A DNA stretch of 18,573 nt from JAZDLC01 sp043802345 (GCA_043802345.1 JAZDLC010000463.1:1-18573); one strand, 5' to 3'; counted from the first letter of the stretch, positions 1 to 8,591 are shown. The notes: generated by a model from the sequence alone, not told the origin. Numbers and translations are program-made.

Positions 1-290
1 CTCGCCTTCCCCGCCAGCAGGACGCCCTCCGTTCGTCGCGCCCGGAGCGCACACGTGCCATCCCAGGTCCTGGCCCGCCCAGGAAGCACGCCCGAGAGCC
101 ACCCACAACCCTCACCCCAACCCTGGACCGAAGCCGCTCACACGAATCCCCGGCGAATCGCAAACCACCAAAGTCCCAAGTGCTCCCGCGCACGCGCACG
201 CGTACGAGTACGGGTACGGGTACGGGAGAATCTGCGCGTACCGCGGAGAATTCGCAGGCAAGTAGCACGAAGAGGCTGCCGGCCCGGCCT
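1..290. other. Gene-free segment downstream of the multi-domain anchored protein
   Basis: I see no credible gene here. The short plus-strand reading frames are driven by a hexamer repeat and give Arg/Val/Pro/Ser-rich low-complexity peptides without a convincing ribosome binding site. The segment lies just 3' of the minus-strand gene that ends at 291. No stem-loop followed by a T-run is visible for that gene, so its transcription end is not defined here. Confidence 0.5.
187..226. repeat. Degenerate hexanucleotide tandem repeat (CGNGYA)
   Basis: Six in-phase copies of a 6-bp unit run from 187 to 222: CGCGCA twice, CGCGTA once, CGAGTA once, CGGGTA twice, with a partial seventh copy. The units drift gradually from CGCGCA to CGGGTA, as expected for slippage-driven expansion plus point mutation. 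It sits about 65 bp beyond the stop codon of the minus-strand gene, so it is non-coding as far as I can tell. Confidence 0.8.
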
Positions 291-3200
291 TCAGTCGGCC
301 TTCAACTGGCCCTCGATCACGAGCCCCGTCACCCCGTCAGCGGGAATACGAACCCGGGCCTCGTAGCTGGAGTACTCCTCGGTCGCCTCATCCCAGCAAC
401 CGACTTGCACCGTCCAGTTGCCGGGTGCGAGCTTGTCGGTCCGGAACGACAGGTCGTCACCCGTGGCGCTCACCCCGACCGACTGCTCCGTCCCCTCCTT
501 GAGGAAGTTCATCCAAACCCAGTCCGGCGCATCCACCCCCTGCAATACGACCTTCCCGGTCACGACGATGGCGGCGTCGAGGCGGATGAGCACAGGTGAG
601 GGCTCGCCGCCCACCGGCACCCGGATCGGCCCGACCGATCCATCCGTGTACCCCTCGGCTTCGGCCAGGACCATGAACTCGCCGGCGGGCAGCATGGTGA
701 TTTCGAATGCGCCCGTCTTGTCGGTCTGCGCGCGGTGTTCCGATTCACCCTCGGCCGGCTCGGGCTTTCCGTCATCGTCGTCAGAGCCGCCCCACAACCC
801 GCCACCGCCGCCACCCTCGGTTCGGACCGTGACGGAGCAGCCGGCCAGGGGCGTTCCGCCGGCGCTCGTAACCACCCGTCCCCGAAGCCCCCCGGTCTGG
901 AGATTGATGGTCACATGCCGGCTCTGTCCCTGGGTGAGCCGATACCAGCGGGAGTAGAAACCGCCACCAAACCAGCTTTCCTGGGGAACCCCCTTGGGAG
1001 TGACCGTCAGGTAGACCCGGCTCCCCTCGGCCAGGGCGATTTCCCCGAAGTCGAAATCGCCATTCTCATCGGTCACGGAGTTCTTGCGGCTCCGGAAGCT
1101 CCCAGGTGTCACGGCGAGCACGGTGGCCCTCACGGCCGGCTGTCCGTTCAGGGTGACGCGGCCCATCAGCCGCGCCGTGGGCCCGTCGCCGTCCGTCCCC
1201 AGGAGGTCGATCGAAACCTCGGTCTCCTCCCCCTCGGCCACCTGCACCTCCATCTCCCGTTCCGGCATCATCATGTTGAAGAAGCTGCTGGAGAAGCCGC
1301 CGAGCCCCTGCTCATGAGCGAAGCGGCGCATGATGATGAGTTCATGCTTGCCCGGCCGGAGGTTTGTCACATGGAATCCCCCCTCCAGGTCGGTCACCCG
1401 GAAGCGCGGGATATTGACCATGTCTTCCTGTCCGATGCCGATGAAGCGGGGCGCGTCCGGGGGCTTCCCGTTGGCATGGACCCTGCCCTTGATGCTGCCG
1501 CCCTGCGCGAGTTCGACCGTGACGCGCGGCTCCTCGAAGGAGGTCTGCACCACGGCGGCCGCATAGGCCGGATGCTCCGCGACTATGCGGTACGGCTCGT
1601 CGCGAAGGCCATCGAGCCGGGCGAGGCCGTTCTGGTCTGTCCTGGCCAGCGCCTCGGCCTGGAGTTCGAGCGAGCCCTCGTCCACCGGCAGCGCCTTCAC
1701 GCACGCGTACTGGACGGGGGTGCCGTCGGCGGCCCGCAACACCTGAACCTCGATTCCCTTCGCCGGTTGGAGACTGACCCGAATCTCCCTTGAACCCTGG
1801 GTCAGATCGGCCATCTCCCTCGCGGCCGCGAACCCCTCCGCGCGCACGAGCAGCGAATAGACCGATGCGCCCAGCCGCTCGACCGTCGCCGACCCATCTT
1901 CCCCATGGATGATGCGCGCCTGCGGCAGGGGCTTTTCCCGGAGCATCGGGATCCTGCCCGGCTCTTCCATTTCGGGTGTAATGCAGATCTGGAGATCCGC
2001 CACCACCACGCCCTTCGGGTCGAACGCCCGGACCGTCACGTCGTAGCCGATCGGCAGACGGATCACCGGCTCATCGCTGCCGGGAACGATGTCCTTCACC
2101 ACGACCCAGTCCAGGCTGTCTGGAGCCCGCACCGCGACCACGTGCTCCTCATCCGCCAGGCCGCCGCCGCTGAACCTCCCTCCTCCGTCCGTCGCGCCGA
2201 TGGCCCAGACGAGCGTCACCTCATCGGTGAGCTCGATCTGCCGTCCCACGAGGACTTCGGCGCCCGCAACAGCGTCTCCAGCCATATCGACAACCGTTCC
2301 GGTCAGCAGCTCTCCGTGGTCGACGCGGATCGTGCCGATGCTGCGCTCTCCTCCCGCGACCCCTGTCGGCACCGGACCATGAACCTTGGTCACGTAGGCG
2401 TCCTTGTCGACCAGCACGGACACCAGCCCCTCCGGCACGCCGGCCAGGGTGAACGACCCGTCTTCCGCCGTGTACGTGGTGGGAATCGGAAACTTCTCGA
2501 TGAACCGCCAGACGGAACGCGGAAAGCGGAAGACGATGTTCGGCGGCCGGCCCACCTTGCTCCCGAGACGCGGATTGTGGAGCACGACGCCGCCATCCGG
2601 CCGGAGGTTCTCCACTCCGGCCTCGAAGATGATGGCCGGAAGATCCGTGGCGCGAACCCGCGCGTCCGGAATCGGCGCGCCATCCTGGTCGACGACCTTC
2701 CCGGTGAAGATGACATACGGATCGAGAACGACGTCTCCGAGGTCGCCGTCCTCCCCGCTGTTGGGCAGTGAGTCGACGAATCGAATCGTGGACCTCGGTC
2801 CGCCCGAGTCGAGGAGGAGCGCGTGGATCGCGCGTACCTGGACCCCGGTGAAGCGGAAGCGCCCCGCCTCATCCGTGGTGGCTCGTCCCTGCGTGAAGGC
2901 GGGGGCCGGAATCTCGCTGGCGAAGAACTGGGCCGGGTTCCCCAGCACATCGTCCATCGACGCTCCGATCAGCTCGATCTCGAGATCCGCGACCGGAGTC
3001 CCGTCCACCTCGACGACCCGGCCGATCAGACCGCCCAACGCCTCGGTGTAGGAAACGGGCGGACCGTCGTTCAACGGAGCTTCTTCTGCCACCAGGATTT
3101 CGGTCCGCTCTGTCTGGCCCGCGGCCGTCTCCGAGCCCGTGTGCGCTTCGGGCGAGGCAGTTTCCGGCTCGTCCGGCAGGACGACCTCGGGGAGGTTCGA

Positions 3201-3311
3201 GCCGGGGTCGACTTCCCCGCCGCCTTGCAGCAGGAGGAACGACACCGTGGCGGCCAGCGCGACAGCGACCAGGATGAAGACAACACCACGCGCGGACCCG
3301 ATTGCCATCAT
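291..3311 (-). CDS. Membrane-anchored multi-domain carboxypeptidase-regulatory-like protein
   Basis: A 1006-residue protein of unknown role, probably tethered to the cytoplasmic membrane and facing outward. Residues 9-28 form one hydrophobic helix with no clear cleavage site. Residues 30-92 are a Glu/Pro/Thr-rich spacer. The rest is about nine repeated beta-sandwich units starting near 94, 202, 335, 423, 518, 605, 713, 808 and 916. Most carry the family signature G-x-V-x(3-5)-G-x-P-x(2)-(A/G) and a later D-x-x-G-x-F strand, as in CarboxypepD_reg-like domains. The eighth unit has an insertion with six Gly followed by four Asp (about 833-847). No peptidase or other catalytic domain is visible, so a structural, adhesive or carbohydrate-binding role is more likely. 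AAGGAG lies 2 nt before the first ATG (3311) and 5 nt before the next in-frame ATG (3308), so 3308 may be the true start. Confidence 0.8.
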   Translation of the reverse strand: MMAIGSARGVVFILVAVALAATVSFLLLQGGGEVDPGSNLPEVVLPDEPETASPEAHTGSETAAGQTERTEILVAEEAPLNDGPPVSYTEALGGLIGRVVEVDGTPVADLEIELIGASMDDVLGNPAQFFASEIPAPAFTQGRATTDEAGRFRFTGVQVRAIHALLLDSGGPRSTIRFVDSLPNSGEDGDLGDVVLDPYVIFTGKVVDQDGAPIPDARVRATDLPAIIFEAGVENLRPDGGVVLHNPRLGSKVGRPPNIVFRFPRSVWRFIEKFPIPTTYTAEDGSFTLAGVPEGLVSVLVDKDAYVTKVHGPVPTGVAGGERSIGTIRVDHGELLTGTVVDMAGDAVAGAEVLVGRQIELTDEVTLVWAIGATDGGGRFSGGGLADEEHVVAVRAPDSLDWVVVKDIVPGSDEPVIRLPIGYDVTVRAFDPKGVVVADLQICITPEMEEPGRIPMLREKPLPQARIIHGEDGSATVERLGASVYSLLVRAEGFAAAREMADLTQGSREIRVSLQPAKGIEVQVLRAADGTPVQYACVKALPVDEGSLELQAEALARTDQNGLARLDGLRDEPYRIVAEHPAYAAAVVQTSFEEPRVTVELAQGGSIKGRVHANGKPPDAPRFIGIGQEDMVNIPRFRVTDLEGGFHVTNLRPGKHELIIMRRFAHEQGLGGFSSSFFNMMMPEREMEVQVAEGEETEVSIDLLGTDGDGPTARLMGRVTLNGQPAVRATVLAVTPGSFRSRKNSVTDENGDFDFGEIALAEGSRVYLTVTPKGVPQESWFGGGFYSRWYRLTQGQSRHVTINLQTGGLRGRVVTSAGGTPLAGCSVTVRTEGGGGGGLWGGSDDDDGKPEPAEGESEHRAQTDKTGAFEITMLPAGEFMVLAEAEGYTDGSVGPIRVPVGGEPSPVLIRLDAAIVVTGKVVLQGVDAPDWVWMNFLKEGTEQSVGVSATGDDLSFRTDKLAPGNWTVQVGCWDEATEEYSSYEARVRIPADGVTGLVIEGQLKAD

Positions 3312-3414
3312 GACTCCTTCCTGCCCGCGCCCCGCCGGGCCGGGAGCGCTCGCTCACCAGGATGGCATGGTACCAGCGGGAGGGCGGCGTATTTAGGGAG
3401 TTCTTGCCCCCCAG
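3312..3414. other. Intergenic gap between the transporter-sirtuin gene and the anchored protein gene
   Basis: This 103-bp gap between two minus-strand genes contains the AAGGAG ribosome binding site of the downstream gene (3314-3319). I see no terminator hairpin and no convincing -35/-10 pair, so I cannot say whether the downstream gene has its own promoter. Confidence 0.4.
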
Positions 3415-5256
3415 TCACCCCGCCCGAAACAGCTCCGGCAGGATCGCTCCGCACGTTCCCCTGAGGACATGCTCCGCGAAGCAGTCATAGTCCGTCGGCC
3501 GCAGGTTGCAGATGATGACCGGCGTTCCCCGGCGCAGGGCCACCAGCGGCAGGGTCGCGACCGGCTGCACCTCGAGGCTCGTCCCGGCCACCACCAGGAG
3601 GTCGCACTCCTCCACGGCCTGCAGCGCGCGCCGGCTCTCTTCTTCCCGCATCGGCTGTCCGAAGGCGACGCTATCTGGCTTCAAGATCCCCTGGCAGACC
3701 GGGCAGTACGGCACCTCCACGCCATCCAGGATCCAGCGGTAGACCAGATCCCGGTCGAGTCGCTTGCCGCACTTCAGGCAGGACACGGAATGCTCGCTGC
3801 CGTGGATCTCGATCACAACGTCGCCCGGCACGCCCGCGCGCTGATGCAGACCGTCGACATTCTGGGTGATCACGGCATGAAGCTTGTCGAGTTCGTGGAG
3901 CTTCCCGATCGCCACATGACCCTGATTCGGCCCGGCGGACCGGATGACCAGGTAGAAATCCTGGCTCATTTCCCAGTATTTCTTCCTGCTCTCCTCCGAA
4001 GCCATGAAGCGATCGAAGAGGAAGTGCCCGGTGTCATACTGCTTCCAGGCCACGGCACCGCTGCGATAGTCCGGAATGCCCGACTCCGTGCTCACGCCGG
4101 CGCCCGTCAGCACGACGATCCGGCGGCTCCTCCGGACCATCTCCCTGGCGCGCGCCATCCGCTCCTCGCTTGTCACGGAGGACCATGGCCTGGTCTCGAG
4201 TCCGCCGATCCCCTTCCAGTAGCGCCAGCCGAAGGCCTGCTCGCGCGCCCATTTCGAGGCTTTCTCCGGCGGGCCGACCTGGTGAAGAGGTATCTGGCGG
4301 GGCAGGAAACCGATTGCCCCGGCCGGCACGATCCTGAGCAGCGAGAGCATGAGCGCGGTCGTCACGAAGAACGGCGCCGTCAGGAAGGGGAGGTTCAGAT
4401 CGGCCAGGAGAATCCCGAGATGAAACCAGACAAGGAACGAACCGACGACCCCGAGACATGCATAGACAACCGACCGAAGCCCTCCGCCGGTGAACGTCGC
4501 GGCGAGAGCGACGTAGACCGGCGCCGCGGTCACGATCACGAACATGAAGTTCATCGCCCCGAAGTACCCGAGGAAGACGAAACCGGAGAGCGCTCCGACG
4601 GCGATCCCGACGCAAAGGGCCATCAGCAGCCGCCACGAATAGAACAGGAATCCAGAGGCGAACAGCAGGACGACGACCCACTCGCCCGTCACCGACGAGA
4701 CCGCGTCGCGCATTCCCTCCGTGTAGAAGTGGGGCTCGAGGAGTGCTCCGCCGACGATGTAGGACGGCATGATGGCGCTGGGATGCGGCGCCATCCCGCC
4801 CCACCTCGCGAGGCAGTAGCAAAGGGGGAGGCAGACGAGAAGAGAGGGGAGGGAGAGGATCGGCAGGCCGAACCTCCGGCACCAGGCTCCATCGACCAGC
4901 CGCGAGACGATGGGAGCCGTCAGCGCCGCCATCGGGACCAGCAGGAGGAACAGCCGGTCGAGCGGGCCAGCCAGCGAAAACAGCGCGAACGCCACCAGGG
5001 CGCCGTTGAATCCGTACAGCCCGCTCTCGATCTCCCGGCGAGACCTGCGCAGGAATTGCGCCATGGCGGTGGACGAGAGAAGTCCCACCAGGACGGCGGC
5101 GCCGATGGTCGAGTTCGCGGCGAAGGTCCCCAGGAGGAACAGCGCCCCCGCGATCGGGTGTGGCGCGAAGAATAGAGCCCCGTAGCCGGCCAGGAGGGCC
5201 TGGTGAAACTCCTCGCCGCGGGCATGACCCCCTGCTGCGGTGGCGGCTGCCGACAA
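3415..5256 (-). CDS. Urea transporter-sirtuin fusion protein
   Basis: A 613-residue protein with two complete domains in one frame. Residues about 18-312 are a urea-transporter (UT) family channel: many hydrophobic segments, the signature GLYGFNGALVAFAL at 79-92, a second-half counterpart around 229-255 (FLGYFGAMNF), and LPFLTAPF at 289-296. After a roughly 60-residue linker (313-370), residues 371-613 are a Sir2 NAD-dependent protein deacylase. It has the NAD motif GAGVSTESGIPDYR (385-398), TQNVDGLH, catalytic His485 in EIHG, zinc cysteines 493/496 and 518/521, and the GTSL motif. All key sirtuin residues are present, so the enzyme should be active on the cytoplasmic side. The best start is TTG at 5256, one base after the decarboxylase stop, with AGGGG 8 nt upstream, suggesting translational coupling. 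The two domain calls are strong; what the fusion does is unknown. A sirtuin acting on a nearby substrate or gating the channel are guesses. Confidence 0.88.
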   Translation of the reverse strand: MSAAATAAGGHARGEEFHQALLAGYGALFFAPHPIAGALFLLGTFAANSTIGAAVLVGLLSSTAMAQFLRRSRREIESGLYGFNGALVAFALFSLAGPLDRLFLLLVPMAALTAPIVSRLVDGAWCRRFGLPILSLPSLLVCLPLCYCLARWGGMAPHPSAIMPSYIVGGALLEPHFYTEGMRDAVSSVTGEWVVVLLFASGFLFYSWRLLMALCVGIAVGALSGFVFLGYFGAMNFMFVIVTAAPVYVALAATFTGGGLRSVVYACLGVVGSFLVWFHLGILLADLNLPFLTAPFFVTTALMLSLLRIVPAGAIGFLPRQIPLHQVGPPEKASKWAREQAFGWRYWKGIGGLETRPWSSVTSEERMARAREMVRRSRRIVVLTGAGVSTESGIPDYRSGAVAWKQYDTGHFLFDRFMASEESRKKYWEMSQDFYLVIRSAGPNQGHVAIGKLHELDKLHAVITQNVDGLHQRAGVPGDVVIEIHGSEHSVSCLKCGKRLDRDLVYRWILDGVEVPYCPVCQGILKPDSVAFGQPMREEESRRALQAVEECDLLVVAGTSLEVQPVATLPLVALRRGTPVIICNLRPTDYDCFAEHVLRGTCGAILPELFRAG

Positions 5257-5257
5257 G

Positions 5258-6657
5258 TCAGCGGCCCCTTGCCGTGAGCGAGTTCCGGGTCTCGTCGTTG
5301 ATCAGGTGCGGAGGGAGCCTCTCCAGCGACCGGACATGGCCATCCTGTTCCATCTCGCGGATCACGTCGACTCCCCCTGCGTGCACCATCACATGGTTCG
5401 GACGCATGAAGATGAACTGCATCGACTGCGAGAAGTTGTATGCCCCCGCGTCGCGAATCACCAGCCGGTCGCCGGCGCGCAGAGCGGGCAGGTTCACATT
5501 CTCGCGCACCACGTCGATCTGCATGCAGAGAGGGCCGACGATCCGGTAATCCTCGACCGCCTGTCCGCGATCCTCCACCGGCCGGATCTCATGGTCATAC
5601 GAGAATGCGGTCGGGAGGATGTGGACGCCACAGTCGATCAGAGCCGCCTTCTGCCTGCCGGAAATCCGCTTCACGGCACGCACGGTAGTGACCATCGAGA
5701 CCGCCTCATCCACCAGGACGCGCCCCGGCTCGATCAGCAGGCGCGGTGGCGACTTGAACTGATACGCCGCCTTGCGGAGTGGTCCGGCGACCGCCTCCGC
5801 ATACTCCTCTGGCGTCGCCGCGGTCGCCTCGCCCCGGAGCATCGTGTGGTGCAGCGTGTTCCGGGTGGCAAAGCCGCCTCCGAGGTCGAGGTGCCGGATC
5901 TCCAGATCGAGTTCCCGCTCCAGCCTCAGTCCGAGGGAAATCAGGGCCTCGATCGCCCGGCCGTACATTTCTGGATCCGGGATGTACGTGCCAAGGTGCA
6001 TCTGCAGGCCGGCAAGGCGCAGGTTCTTCTCACGGCTGATGAGACGCGCGGCCTCGAGCGCATGCCCGCTCTCCAGGTTGAAGCCGAACTTGTCCCAGGG
6101 CGGGTAGTTCACCTCCATGTTGACGCGAAGCCCCACCTCCAGCACGGAGCCGCCAGCCCTCGCCAGCCGAACCACCCGATCGAGTTCGTCGTCACCATCG
6201 AGATTGAGAAGAGCTCCTTCCGAGAAGGCGGTCTTCAGGTCGTCGTCCGTCTTTCACGGACCGTTGAAGATGATCTGATCGCCCGGAATCCCGAGATCGC
6301 GACAGAGCCGGTACTCGAACCCGGAAACCACCTCTCCCCACGCTCCCTCCGATCGGAACACCGCCACGATCGCGGACAGGTAGTTCGTCTTCACCGACAC
6401 GCCGATGACGGTGTCCTTGTAGCGGCCGCGGAACGCTCTGAAGAGGCGCCGGTACGCCCGCCGCACAGCGCTGCCTCGTCGATGACGCAGAGAGGACTGC
6501 CGTACCGACGCACCAGTTCGTCCACGGCGACGCCCGCGACCTCGGGCATGGGCGGGATCCTCCGCTCCCTGCCGGGCGCGCGGGAGACCGGCGCTCCCGG
6601 CAGGGCGTACAGTTCGGGGGTCTCGTACGGAAGCCTGGGGTTTGTTGGTTCAGTCAT
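5258..6657 (-). pseudogene. PLP-dependent fold-III decarboxylase (LysA/BtrK type), disrupted
   Basis: Read across two lesions, this is a roughly 465-residue alanine-racemase-fold decarboxylase. The PLP lysine is in SVKTNY (Lys about 90). HLGTY, GGGFAT, EPGR, the active-site cysteine in GPLCMQID and DAGAYNFSQSMQF follow in family order, so the barrel and C-terminal domain are both present. Lesion 1 lies near 6464-6474: the frame reads GSPLCVIDEAAL, then continues as RRAYRRLF one base out of register (one base missing). Lesion 2 is an in-frame TGA at 6254-6256 between IIFNGP and KTDDDLKTAF. Pieces that can be translated alone are 5258-6175 and 6254-6466. A 40-residue Pro-rich extension precedes the family's usual start. 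ATG 6657 overlaps the previous stop by 8 nt. Diaminopimelate, ornithine, arginine or a carrier-bound amino acid are all possible substrates. The neighbours (ATP-grasp, PqqD-like) favour a BtrK-like biosynthetic role over lysine synthesis. Confidence 0.75.
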
Positions 6658-7526
6658 GATTCTCGCAGAGTCCAAAAACCCCCTTCGACGCGGGGTGGGC
6701 AGGATCGATCACGATGTCCTCGGCTGTCTGTGAGAAGAGGATCCCCGCCGGAGTCGCGGGCAAACCACCCCCGCCGGGACCCTCGAACGGTTCGCCGAGC
6801 GCCTGGCGCACGGCCATCTCCACCAGGTTCGGTCCGCCCTTCCGCACCACCTCGATCCACATGGGGAAGCCTGCCTGGACGTCGAGCACGCGGTAGACAC
6901 CTTCCGCTTCCTGGAACAGAAGGTGCAAGGGCCCCTCGATTCCCAGGGCGGCGGCGAACCTCGCCGCGGTCCCGGCGAGCGGGCGGTTCTCGATGGTGAG
7001 CGCCATCCACGGCCGCGCGCGTCCGTCTCCGGCCAGCACCCGGACCGCGGCGACACCGAGAGCCCCCCGCCCGGCGTCCTGGACCAGCGCGACCTCGAAC
7101 AGACGCTCCGGATCGACCGGGGCCCAGCTCACGCGGCATCCGCTCTCCCCGAGAAACTCCCGCGCGCGCCTCCTGGTAGCGGCCCGCGGCGAGCAGCCCG
7201 GCCGCCGTCTCCAGCGGCGCCTTCCTGGCCAGCGAGACGGCTGCCAGGCCCTGCAGGCTCCACTTGTAGTCCTGCTGGTACTTCAGTGCCTCCTCGAACT
7301 TCGCCTGCGCGTCATCGAAGTCGCCGAGGAAGTAGTGGCACCACCCCATGGCGTCGTGGATCGGCGCCCATTCACGGGCCTGGTTGACCTCGGATCTGAA
7401 CCGCTTCAGAGCGCCCGCGTAATCGCGCCTCTGGAACAACGTCCATCCGCTCTCCTCCCGCGGCGTGGCGGCGACGAGGTCCCCGGCGAGAAAAGCGGCC
7501 AACAGGATCAGCATGACACGATGCAT
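6650..7526 (-). pseudogene. Exported TPR protein joined to a degenerate ATP-grasp C-lobe, frameshifted
   Basis: The N-terminal part (about residues 1-110) has a signal-peptide-like stretch (MHRVMLILLAAFLAGDLVAA) followed by about three TPR-like helical pairs, including a unit built around GWCHYFLGDFDDAQAKFEEAL. The frame then breaks in a GCGCGCGCGG run near 7165-7170. With one base restored, it continues as REFLGESGCRVSWAPVD and so on to the stop at 6650. That second part matches the C-terminal half of the ATP-grasp fold and aligns by eye with the end of the neighbouring ligase: VLDVQAGFPMWIEV here against LLEVNARFPAWIGV there. The metal- and ATP-contacting E-x-N-x-R has become D-x-Q-x-G, so this lobe is probably inactive, and the N-terminal half of ATP-grasp is absent. 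The ATG is 3 nt after the ligase stop. It may be an accessory partner of that ligase. Two separate overlapping genes remain possible. Confidence 0.6.
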
Positions 7527-7529
7527 GGT

Positions 7530-8591
7530 TCAGTCTTTCTCGTGGGTCAATCGACCGAGACTCAGCAAGTCGCCCAGGTCCTCGGCGCGGGACAGTGAAG
7601 TTCTCGAACTGCGCAGGAACCGGCAGCCCACCCTCGGCCTGACGGCCTGCGGGAGAGGTTCCTGGAGCGCAATGCGCAGGTTCAGGTCCGGCAGGTTGAC
7701 TCCCACGGCAGGAGCGACACCGATCCAGGCCGGAAACCGCGCATTGACTTCCAGCAGGAAGAGGCGCTTGCTCGAGAATTCGCGCAGGAATTCGATCTCG
7801 CACGGTCCCTCCCATGCGAGCGCCTCCAGCACGATTCGTCCCGCCGCGAGCACATCGGGATCGTCGACCACCTCGGCTCCGATCGCCTTGCCGGCGCTGT
7901 TTTGAATCGTCTTCTTGATGGCGATCGTCGCGGCCTCCGCGCCGGACGGCATCGCCACGGAGCAGACATCGTACTCCTCGCCGAGGAGCGCCTCCTGCGC
8001 CAGAACAGGAAAGCCCCATCTCGAAGCGAGGCGCCCGCACGCGGCGATAGCCTCTTCCACGCACTCGACCCCTACGGCGTCGGCCAGCGGCCCCTTCAGG
8101 AAGCACGGAAACCGCCACTCTTCCCGACGGAAGAACCTCTCGGGATCCGTGATCACCTCGGTCTTCGGGGTGAAGATGCCGTTTCTCCCGGCCCAGCGGG
8201 CGAGCCTCTGCTTGTAGCGGACTCTCACCGACTCCGCCGACGGGATGGTCATGCGGATGCCCCAGCCAGCGAGTTCCTCCCGGTGGGCCGCGAACACGGC
8301 CAGTTCCGAGTCGAGCGCCGGCACCAGTACGTCAATCGGCATCTCCTCGTGAATCTCGCGAAGCCTTCGGAGCAGCGTGGCGGACGGCCCGCCGGGAAGC
8401 GGCGTCAGGTAGACGCGATCGAACAGGTCGCCGCGGAAACACCCCGTGAGGGTCGGCTCGTACGCGAGGCCGACGAGCACGATCGCATCGCCGCGCGCCG
8501 CGCGCAGGGCGCTCGCGAAAGCCACCCCAGGGTACGGATTGTCGCGGCCCTCCAGCCCGGTGACCGCGACGACAGGCTTAACCCTCGACAA
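7530..8591 (-). CDS. ATP-grasp ligase (CarB/PylC-like)
   Basis: An intact 353-residue ATP-grasp enzyme, expected to join a carboxylate to an amine or thiol through an acyl-phosphate. The N-terminal Rossmann-like part begins VVAVTGLEGRDNPYPG and includes PIDVLVPALDSELAVF. The ATP-binding middle has FPCFLKGP and the E-x-x-x-G-E-E-Y loop (QEALLGEEYDV). The metal-binding end has CEIEF and LLEVNARFPAW, so the Glu, Asn and Arg needed for catalysis are present. The start is TTG at 8591 with GGAGG 7 nt upstream, which gives a protein beginning directly at the first beta strand. A TTG at 8618 would add nine residues but lacks support. The gene overlaps the PqqD-like gene by 14 nt. Substrates are unknown; context suggests an amino acid joined to a peptide or carrier. 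Not CarB itself, as it is far too short. Confidence 0.85.
   Translation of the reverse strand: MSRVKPVVAVTGLEGRDNPYPGVAFASALRAARGDAIVLVGLAYEPTLTGCFRGDLFDRVYLTPLPGGPSATLLRRLREIHEEMPIDVLVPALDSELAVFAAHREELAGWGIRMTIPSAESVRVRYKQRLARWAGRNGIFTPKTEVITDPERFFRREEWRFPCFLKGPLADAVGVECVEEAIAACGRLASRWGFPVLAQEALLGEEYDVCSVAMPSGAEAATIAIKKTIQNSAGKAIGAEVVDDPDVLAAGRIVLEALAWEGPCEIEFLREFSSKRLFLLEVNARFPAWIGVAPAVGVNLPDLNLRIALQEPLPQAVRPRVGCRFLRSSRTSLSRAEDLGDLLSLGRLTHEKD

Noticed and set aside
55..366. Possible small protein with an Arg-Val repeat
   Set aside because: The Arg/Val run is just translation of the hexamer repeat. There is no ribosome binding site, and it overlaps the end of the real minus-strand gene.
3469..5175. 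568-codon plus-strand open frame opposite the UT-Sir2 gene
   Set aside because: Its translation is Arg/Asp/Glu/Gln-rich without any domain, while the minus strand holds two complete known domains.
6200..6256. Selenocysteine at the in-frame TGA of the decarboxylase
   Set aside because: Only a small CCTTC-TCG-GAAGG hairpin lies downstream, not a convincing bacterial SECIS. The site is not catalytic, and other lesions occur in the same gene.
5240..6733. Long plus-strand open frame (497 codons) opposite the decarboxylase
   Set aside because: It is antisense to a gene whose motifs are unmistakable, has low-complexity His/Arg/Gln-rich content and shows no family motif. Such shadows are common in GC-rich DNA.
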